Source of the DNA: Gnetum montanum
Taxonomy: Eukaryota > Streptophyta > Gnetopsida > Gnetales > Gnetaceae
Length of the DNA: 64,000 nucleotides
NCBI GenBank assembly: GCA_015680685.1
Contig: MNCI01000071.1
Coordinates: 1 to 64,000 of the forward strand
Reading direction: 5' to 3'
Both the position numbers and the translations under genes were made by a program. The notes under the pieces were generated by a model that worked only from the letters and a program-made list of their open reading frames with translations, had not been told where the DNA came from and searched no databases. Shown here piece after piece: positions 56,541 to 64,000 of the stretch. How positions within the stretch are numbered: the stretch's first letter is position 1; each line of letters starts with the position of its first letter.

Positions 56541-56989
56541 CACTTTGAAATTTTTATCATTTGCTTCATAACACTAGAGGATTTTTTTGCCATTTTTCAA
56601 AGCCCAATACCTTCTAGAGTCCATAACTTCCCAACCATTTTCCCAAATCACTTCATTCTTTGATCTTGCAACTACTAGAGGTAAACTCTTTATCATGGGG
56701 GCTGCAAACCTTAAGGTTTCTAATGAAATTTTTTTGAGAATTTTTCTAACTCCCCCAAAGGGTTAATAAATTTAACAATATATAAACATTATTTTCTTAG
56801 GGTTAACCCTTATAACATCCTTTAGGATGATTTATTAATAATAATACATAAATAAAATAATGATTAAATTAATTAAATCATCCATAATCACAACTTAGCC
56901 AACTGTAACTATCCTATGGAGATAAAGGTATTCCAATTATTTCATGTTACACAAAAAATTGCTAACCCATGGTCATATTATGATTACAA

Positions 56990-59852
56990 ATGGCACCAAG
57001 ACTGAAACGTCCGTAGGAAGGAAAACCCTCTCAACCAAGGGAGAAATAGCCCAGAGCTAGAAGGGGCCAACAAGAACAGCCTCAAGAACCACAAGAGGAA
57101 ACCCATGGAATGGGCCCTCTTTGTGAGGGGCTCGAAGTGAAATTTGTTTGACAGATTTCAGAAGAAGAAGTGTCAACAGAGCAATCATAGCAAGGGAAAG
57201 CACCAGGACCCATGAAAAGGGTTGAAGTCACTTTAACTCAAACTTGCATTGATATCATCAAACATTGAGAGATTCAATGCTCAGTTCTCCAAGGACTAAA
57301 CTTTGGGCCATTTCTAGAGAAAGCTCTAGCAGAATTTAGAACACAATTACAAATCTCTCCCATGTGGCCAATCATCATCTCTAGTGGAGAGTGGTACATG
57401 GGAGAGACATATCTCTTCTAGAACAATAGAAGGTTAGGGTCCATAGTAAAAATTGAGGATATTCAGGTGTTCTACTTGATCAAGGTTATCACATAAGAAT
57501 TGGGGTTGCCTAATATTGGGACATAGCTGGTAGAGATATCAACACAAGGTGACCTTAAGGCCAAAAAAGATTAGACTCAATGGTGTTATGGGATCGGCCA
57601 TAAGAAATTTAGCATGCTCACACTAGCAAAGTGCATCTACTTCAAGATTGTGACCTATCATCTTAATCCAATGATGAGGCCCAGTAAGGTGACTACCTTT
57701 ACCACTTGAGCATGTGCCACTCTAAGTGGGATATTTCTTATAAAACTTCCACAATTGATCTATTTAGAGATCAAAAAATGCTTCAAGGAAAATGAACATG
57801 AAAGGAAAACCTTGCCATTTCCATGCCTCATTTGAAAACTTTGCAAAAGCACAAGAATCTTTCGCTACATCAATGACAGAAAAAGGCATGCTCATTTGGA
57901 TTCATGGCTTGAAATCATGAAAGAAGAAACACCTACCACAACTAAAGAAGAGGAGCAGTCACCACCTCCACCGCCTACTCAAGAGACAACACTAGAGGTC
58001 TACACAACCATTGAACTCTTGCAAAAAATCTAAGAGTAGCTCTTGTGTGAGCAATAGTAGCATGTAGGGATGAGTAGTGTAGACCCATATGTGTATCAAA
58101 CAGTGATGAATCACCTTAATAAGCTAGCTTGAACAATCATCCAGATGGAAAGGGATGGGCCAATATTCTTTACCCAATTAATGCAATTGCCTATGAGGTT
58201 TGATCCTAATGCTTGAGAGGTGATGGTGTCATTATCACAATACAATTTATTCCTAGAAATCTCTAGGAATGATGCCTCCTTCTTGGTGCATTTGGAGCAA
58301 GGTGAAGGGGCTATTGTACTAGTGATGCAACACTAAGGGTAAGAGACTACAGTTGAAGTAGTTGCTGATCACATCACAGAAGCACTTAATTCACCTACGA
58401 TGTCTATATCAAATATATCTATAGTTTGAGATGTACAAAAATTTGTAGGCATGGTCAACAAAAAATTGAGTGCAACCTAGCATGAAAAATTGCTGGATCA
58501 ATTGGTAGGGATTGGGCAAATGATTTTGGATATCTTTAATTTTTTAGATAATATCACCATAACCAAGTTGAAGCTATTGGAAGTAAGGGGAAAATGCATT
58601 ATCTTGGATGGGAAACTTGAAATGGCTCAAGCACAAAATCAATGCTTGGTCACAGAGGTTGCCAAATTACATGCGCGTCTTGCTGATCTTGCACTCCTTG
58701 GCCTTACAATAACCAAAGATGAAGTTTTTCAATAGCTTTAAGAACGATTTAGGAAAGCTAAGATGGAAGCAATGATAACCATCTTCAACCAGTCCATAGT
58801 AGAAGCAAAGACATATTTAATGTAGAAGAATTTGGTTCAGATGTGCTAGGAGAATGATGCACTAATCGTAGAAAATCATTGTCTGTGCAATGTTGATGCC
58901 CAAAAAGAACAAATGTAGGAATTCATTCATCAATAGCAGGAGCAACTAGCCAAGGTGAATATTGAATTAAGGAAATTGGCCATAGAAAATCAGAATCTAT
59001 ATATGGAAGAAGTCCATGCCTTATGCTAGAAGTTTACCATTGAGATTACCACCTAGAAAAATAAAGCTTTTAAGATTGAAAGAGTTAAAAATCACTATAA
59101 AGACCAGGTTGGCTTGTAGAAGGAAGTAAATGAGAAGCACATCTAGATGGCAAAGACAAAAGTAAAAAAATCTCTCCAACAACTTCAACAAGGAAGAGAA
59201 GTATGGTAGCCCATCATTGATGGAATTTATGCCTACAACAAATCAGAGATCCTTCTAAAGGAGTTGCAAATAGAGGAGATAACAGAATACATGGAGTTGA
59301 TCAATCTCCATTATGCAAACCTGACAATGGTGACCACTAGATGACCATAGTTAGAATTGGAAAAACAAGTGGCTAGGTCATATTTGCTATATGAGGTAGA
59401 GTTCAAACACCATAAAGATACTAAGTAGAAGCTTGAGACTACAAATGCTAATCTTGAAGTTCTTAGAGTACAATTCACAGATCAATGATCAACTACTAAA
59501 AACTTAGCCAAAAGAATGAATGATTACTAGGAGCTAAAGGATGCAGTTAGAGCATTCAACATTGAATGTAAACAATTTTTTGCCTAATTTATCAATGCAA
59601 AAGGATCTCTTTTTAACAATCCCATTTCCCTAGGATGTGTTCATTCCAACCCACATTGGTGAAGCTACATGGACAGTGCATGATCCTAGAAGTAAGGAGA
59701 AGAAAATGAAAGCATTGCCAGATGCTTTCTACCTCCCACTAGAAGTTGAAACAACAATAGGACAACCATAGCCACCTCGAACACTGCACATGCTTGAAGC
59801 CAGTGAAGGTCCCTCAAAACCTCAAGAGCTACCACCTCTTGGGACCATTTGA
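56990..59852 (+). pseudogene. Extra ORF downstream of pol in element B (env position, plant-transposon-protein-like)
   Basis: ATG 56990 (MAPRLKRP) to TGA 59850-59852. The frame is continuous from 56990 to about 59600 apart from stops, then shifts by one base. Basic/Gln-rich start; GLNFGPFLEKALAEFRTQLQ; a central segment LTLAKCIYFKIVTYHLNPMM and ERKTLPFPCLI-stop-KLC, which resembles the 'putative plant transposon protein' domain; acidic/proline linker KEEEQSPPPPPTQ; then a helical, coiled-coil-like C-terminal half (58490-58735 is open: LEMAQAQNQCLVTEVAKLHA). It pairs with 23112-26003 of A. No membrane segment or signal peptide seen, so it is not obviously an envelope protein. Role unknown. Confidence 0.62.
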
Positions 59853-60079
59853 CCTTTTCAAAAAATTTCATGCCATTAGATGGCATGTTTTCCAAGTTTG
59901 AAAAGTCACATCATGGTGTTCAATTTTGTGTCATGAACACCATACTTTTTGTAATGTGTTGATCTATACACATAGTCAAGTAGTTTTGTTAAGTCAGTTT
60001 GTTTTGTCTTGTTTTTTTAAGAGTCAATGAATAATCCCATACCTTCCCAATTTTATAAAGGAAATTGAGGAAAAATTTT

Positions 60080-60097
60080 CATTTAGTCATGGGGGTA
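60080..60097 (+). other. Polypurine tract of element B
   Basis: catttagtcatgggggta directly before the 3' LTR. Confidence 0.8.
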
Positions 60098-61006
60098 TGA
60101 TGTGTTTTTGGTTGTATCAATGAAGCCTTCTCAATGTGGCCTCATCGACAAGGCACCATCAATGCATGCAATGATGCATCGACAAGGCTCCATTGACCTA
60201 ATGTCTGATTTTGCTTATAAATATGAGCTAATCAGCCACATTTACGGCATGCCTTATTGTAGTAGTAGTAGAGATCTTGTAGTTTTTCCATTTGAAAGTT
60301 AGAATATTTTCCCAAGTGCCTGTAGCAAGAGTCATTGAGTGTATGGATCTTTATTCGAGCATTGTTGTACTTGAGCATGATAGTGTGTGTGACAATAAAG
60401 ACTAGATTTTTAATAAACCTTGCAACATTTTGGATAGATTAAATATTTCATTTATGCATTTAATTTTTTTAATTAGTTATTCAATATTTTCTAGTAATTG
60501 AGCTAATTAAGATAATTAAGAAAGATACACTAGATGGATTAAATACATAAGTACAACTACTTTGAGTGTAACATGTATTCACTTGGTAATCCTAGCAGTG
60601 TTACTACTTGGTGCACCTAGTAGTGTAGTGCTTGGTAACCCAGTAGTGGATACGTGGGTTCATGACATGTATAGAAAGTCGAAATGGATGCTTATGTTAG
60701 GATTAGTTAGAGACTAGTTAGTTAGTTAGTCTAGATTAGTCATTAAATTACTCTCTCTCTCTCTCTCTTCAAGCACACAAAAACATAAAACATAAAATGA
60801 TAAAAATGATATGCCTCGATTTCTCTTAACCATACCATTATGCTTCATAAGTGTAATCGGGAAGACAACAAGTGACCTTAGGGCAAGATTCACTTTCTAG
60901 AAGACTAGTGTACCAAAAATTGTAAAGTCCATGGAATTTGACTAAATCGTGCATGAACGCTTTGTGAGTTGTATGGTTAGGCATAGGGGTACCTCGCTAC
61001 TCATTA
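60098..61006 (+). repeat. 3' LTR of element B
   Basis: 909 bases, TGATGTGTTTTTGG to CTACTCATTA (final CA changed to TA). TATA box 60216-60223. A (CT)n run at 60753-60769 is expanded relative to the 5' LTR. Confidence 0.92.
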
Positions 61007-61080
61007 GTTTAGTAGTAAAGGTCTTGACATAGAAAACCTAGGCCATGAGTTAGATTACAATAGGCAACATTGAGTTATCA
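61007..61080 (+). repeat. Right part of the tRNA-like retroposon split by element B
   Basis: GTTTA is the second copy of the target site. GTAGTAAAGGTCTTGACATA completes the A-box begun at 30211-30223, and GAGTTAGATTACAAT at 61047-61061 is a decayed B-box, followed by GGCAACATTGAGTTATCA (minus copy at 27230: GGGTAATGTTGAGTTATA). Confidence 0.62.
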
Positions 61081-61199
61081 TAAAAGAATTTTTTCAAAGA
61101 AATTTTGAAACTTTTATAATCTAATAGATCCAAAAGGGTCTTAGTATATGTAAGAAAGAAATTTAATGTTAATTTTATATTTACTAAGTTGGTATATAA

Positions 61200-62050
61200 T
61201 AATTTTGAAAAGAAAAAGTAGCACCTAAATAGAAGATATGCTTAAGCAAATTAGCCCATGTTGGCCTCTTTTTAATGAAGGAGCTTAGGCTACTAATGCA
61301 CCTAGATTGTGTACGACTTGGAGAAAATTTGATATCATTGTAGTTTCTAATCTATATATGCATGATAAATGGATTACTTGGAATGAAGCTTCTAGCCTCT
61401 ATAGTTTGAATAAAAAGAGGAAAAAAATTTTGAAAAATTAATTTGTAATCTTGAGAATTTATTTAAAGTTGATAATAGTTATATTTTTTGAAAGGATGGC
61501 AGAAAAATTGTTCCTTTTAATTCAAAATTTATGATATTATTATAAATGATGATTTTATTAATAACAAATTAAATAAGGCCTTAAAAATGTAATTATAATC
61601 ACACTTTTGGATGAGGAAAATGAAAGATATTTGAAGAGCTATTACATTTTTGAAAATTCATATTTTTCATGATGTCTTATTCATCAAGGTCTTCCTATTT
61701 GTACTTTTCTTAAACATATGAGAAATTTTTCTCTTCAATGTCCTATTTGTAGAAGTGAAGACTCATTTTCTCATGATTTTTTCAAGTGTTCTGTTGCTTA
61801 GCATGCTTGGAAATGGATATCCAAAATTTGTAACAACATTCAACCAAACATTAATAAAGTCATTCTTGGTGATTAGCTTGATTTGTCTACTTCTTTTCTT
61901 TGCATTTAGAAATGTCTCTAACCACTTGTTTTCTATGTTATTTTCTAGCAACAATATCATAAATATAATCTCTCTTTAGAAGTCAAATGTCAGATTCTCA
62001 ATGATGTCACTTTTTAGCTACAACTTCAAGTGAAAAAGCTCCTAGTGAAA
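61200..62050 (+). pseudogene. LINE (L1-like) ORF2 3' fragment with RT zinc-binding domain
   Basis: KWITWNEASSLYSLNKKRKK near 61370, KDGRKIVPFNSK near 61500, then GLPICTFLKHMRNFSLQCPI (61690-61750) and CPICRSEDSFSHDFFKCSVA with HAWKWISKICN. This is the reverse-transcriptase zinc-binding (zf-RVT) pattern C-P-x-C...E...H.F..C found near the end of plant L1 ORF2. Frameshifts and stops throughout. LINE copies mobilise by target-primed reverse transcription; this one is dead. Confidence 0.7.
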
Positions 62051-62484
62051 CTGAAATAATTAGTCTATTTTCTATAATATTAATTTATTTTTATTTTAAA
62101 TGCTTAAGAATGGGAAGCTTTCAGATTTTTTTGTTGTTTGCTCTTTATTTATGAATGATGTATGTTTTTATCTTTATAGAGAGTTTTCTCCTTATCTTTA
62201 CAAGAAACATTTTAGTTAGAAATAAAAACTTGTGAAAGCATATTTGAATAAGAGTAAGGTCTGATCCTTTTCCTACTTTAGAGGGAAGGATTTTTAAGAT
62301 TGGTTGTAAGGATGAAAACCTGAAAAGACATCCCCAAAACTATTAATATTTTTCTTTACACTGTCTCTTCGATGATTTGATGTATTCTAAATTTATTTAA
62401 TGTTATTATTTATTTGTTTTATTGATTTTTCATAAGATTATGATTTGATTAGTAAAATGTTATGGCTATGACTATAATAGCTTA

Positions 62485-62935
62485 GTTATATATATATATA
62501 TACCTAACTATTATTTGGCCCAAAGAATCTTGCAAAAACCTAGTCAAATTTTAGTTTATTTATTGTATTGAAAATTATGTGATTGCATCATGAGAAGGAT
62601 AATGAATTTCAATTTTATTAATAAATCTTGAACTACAAGAGATTTTTTAATTCTCATAGATTATTTTTTTCCATGCATGCTTCCCTTGCTCTTTCTAGTC
62701 TCATGACTTGTGCATTGCAATACAAAGACAAAAACATAGAAGCCACTAATTTGCTTGAAGCGATTATACTTGTGTTATAGATGAAACATTATTTAGCATT
62801 ATTGATAGGCTCTCCTTGAAATATTATAGATGGAAAATATTATTTAGTGTTAGCTCTTTTAGGAGCATTATTAACATAATATTATTTAGCGTTATCAATC
62901 TATGGCTAGTATTAGCCTCTTTGTCAAAATGAAAT
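62485..62935. repeat. Dispersed repeat, copy 2
   Basis: Second copy of the repeat at 27925-28345, same strand, with an internal duplication of the 'atattatttag' part. It starts after a TA run (62489-62503). Confidence 0.55.
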
Positions 62936-62939
62936 AGGC

Positions 62940-63830
62940 CTTCTTAAAGAACTTATATCAGTGAGTCAAAAGCTATATGAAGTAGTCATTAATAAGCTCA
63001 AAGATAGTGAAGGAGAAGATAATTTAAAAATTTTAAGAAAAAATTAATATGATGCAGTATTTCCCTTTATCTCTAATTCTTTTTGGTCTCTTCATTGATG
63101 ATTTGAATGATCAAATGTCTAATATACATCATAATCTACAATGTCCCTATATCTCTTGTCTTGTTGTAAATCCCTATATGTAGTCGTGAATACTCTAGGA
63201 AAAAATGAAGTCTCAATTTCGTTGCTCTTATACTAAGGATAGAATTTTTTATTCCATAAACTGAGATTTTATTTATTGACCTATTTAGGAAGGTGGTTTG
63301 GATTTTTGACATCTTCACCACAATAATTTTGTGTTGTATGGTAAATTGATTTTCCGTTGTAGGGAACAAGCCATGGGTTCAAGTGATATATGCCAAGTAC
63401 TTTTATAATAATATTTTGTTTCATAATGTACCTCCAATAACGTGTGCTAGCTTAACATGACAAAGCTTTGGTTTGAAAGAAATGTGCATGTTAAACAACA
63501 ATATATTCATTGAGGTGACTCTAGTCAATATAAGTTGAATGATGCTTATGCAAAGTTGGCTTCAATTATTAAGGGTACTCTTAAGGAGGCATGATGTTAG
63601 GATATCATGATTCTAAATGCAAAATTGTTATATCCAAGTATATATATAAAAAAATTTACCAATGAATATTCTTTTACACCATAAAGGTTTGACTACAAGT
63701 GAGCTTTGTATGAGGTGTACAGCATAACCTAATATTATTAATTATTGTTTATTTCAATGTCCTATTGTCTAATATTTTTGGCAAAATTAGTAGGCCTTCA
63801 AAGAGGAATACTATAATTCTAGAATTGAGG
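62940..63830 (+). pseudogene. Second LINE (L1-like) fragment
   Basis: LSLILFGLFIDDLNDQMSNI at 63069-63128 is the conserved L1 RT block (usual form LSP-LF-L-IDDL). After a gap in recognisable sequence comes WVQVIYAKYFYNNI near 63373-63412, typical of the region after RT, and then LTTSELCMRC with LFQCPIV-stop-YFWQN (63690-63785), a zf-RVT domain. Order is right for one L1 copy with internal losses. Stops in all frames. Confidence 0.6.
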
Positions 63831-64000
63831 TTCTAAGGTTTGTCACAAGTTATTTTTCCTTTATTCGCTACCATGGTGGAAGTGATTTTTTAGGAAAAAT
63901 GCTATGAGCTACTTAGCTTTATTTATTTGAGAGAATTATACTTTGTTTTGATTTTCTTTTCTAAATTGGTTAGTATCAAAACCGTTCTTTTGTTTTATAC
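63831..64000. other. Window end, nothing recognised
   Basis: AT-rich sequence with no identifiable feature; probably the tail of the LINE fragment. Confidence 0.4.

Larger units (their letters stand above)
30224..61006 (+). mobile_element. Element B: Athila-like LTR retrotransposon carrying nested element C
   Basis: LTRs at 30224-31152 and 60098-61006 are flanked by GTTTA at 30219-30223 and 61007-61011. Without C (32486-50020 plus one GAAAT copy) it is about 13.2 kb. Order is as in A: gag (split by C), protease, RT, RNase H, complete integrase, spacer, promoter-like block, extra ORF, polypurine tract. B retains the integrase core that A lost. Related to A and D in LTR and gag. Confidence 0.92.

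Noticed and set aside
56990-59852. Env protein with membrane anchor
   Set aside because: The position fits, but I saw no signal peptide, furin-type site or transmembrane segment; the sequence is basic, acidic/proline and coiled-coil-like.

Overview
The window is plant nuclear DNA made almost wholly of old, nested retroelements. No intact host gene, rRNA, tRNA gene or CRISPR array was recognised. The size and decay of the nested LTR elements suggest a large-genome seed plant, perhaps a gymnosperm; that is inference. Decay is mostly C-to-T (G-to-A) at CpG and CHG sites. Reading frames are broken mainly by TAG, TAA and TGA rather than by frameshifts.

Layout. (1) 1-7287: element D, an Athila-like Ty3/gypsy element on the minus strand, with two LTRs, a tRNA-Asp-type primer site, gag and protease, but no reverse transcriptase or integrase. 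(2) 7288 is a one-base gap, followed to about 9933 by element E, a truncated Athila-type pol fragment on the plus strand. (3) 9934-14225 has no recognisable gene. (4) 14226-14445 holds short tRNA-like retroposon copies. (5) 14451-27125: element A, a complete plus-strand element with a perfect GGTAT target duplication, tRNA-Asp-type primer site, gag, protease, RT, RNase H, an integrase with an internal deletion, and a long extra ORF where an env gene would sit. (6) 27126-30223: more tRNA-like short repeats, a dispersed repeat and a minus-strand LINE fragment. (7) 30224-61006: element B, a relative of A with GTTTA target duplication, inserted into the A-box of a tRNA-like retroposon. (8) 32486-50020: element C, a 17.5-kb minus-strand Tat/Ogre-like element inserted in B's gag with GAAAT target duplication. 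(9) 61007-64000: the other half of the split retroposon, LINE fragments and a second copy of the dispersed repeat.

Two systems stand out. Element C carries, between protease and RT, a multi-exon gene on the opposite strand (39772-44187). Its splice sites and reading phases still fit, and one exon resembles an FCP1/NIF-type HAD phosphatase. It lies inside what looks like an Ogre-type intron of the element, so the element's own RNA would carry it antisense with its introns kept. Elements A and B share an extra sense ORF of about 954 codons downstream of pol, conserved in frame despite many stops. Its middle resembles the 'putative plant transposon protein' domain, and it is followed by a long heptad-rich tail. 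A short block like the LTR promoter (CCCATTGA motif plus TATA box) lies about 450 bases upstream of it in both elements.

Order of events: B entered an older retroposon, and C then entered B. All coding regions are described as they stand; they are pseudogenes by stop content.
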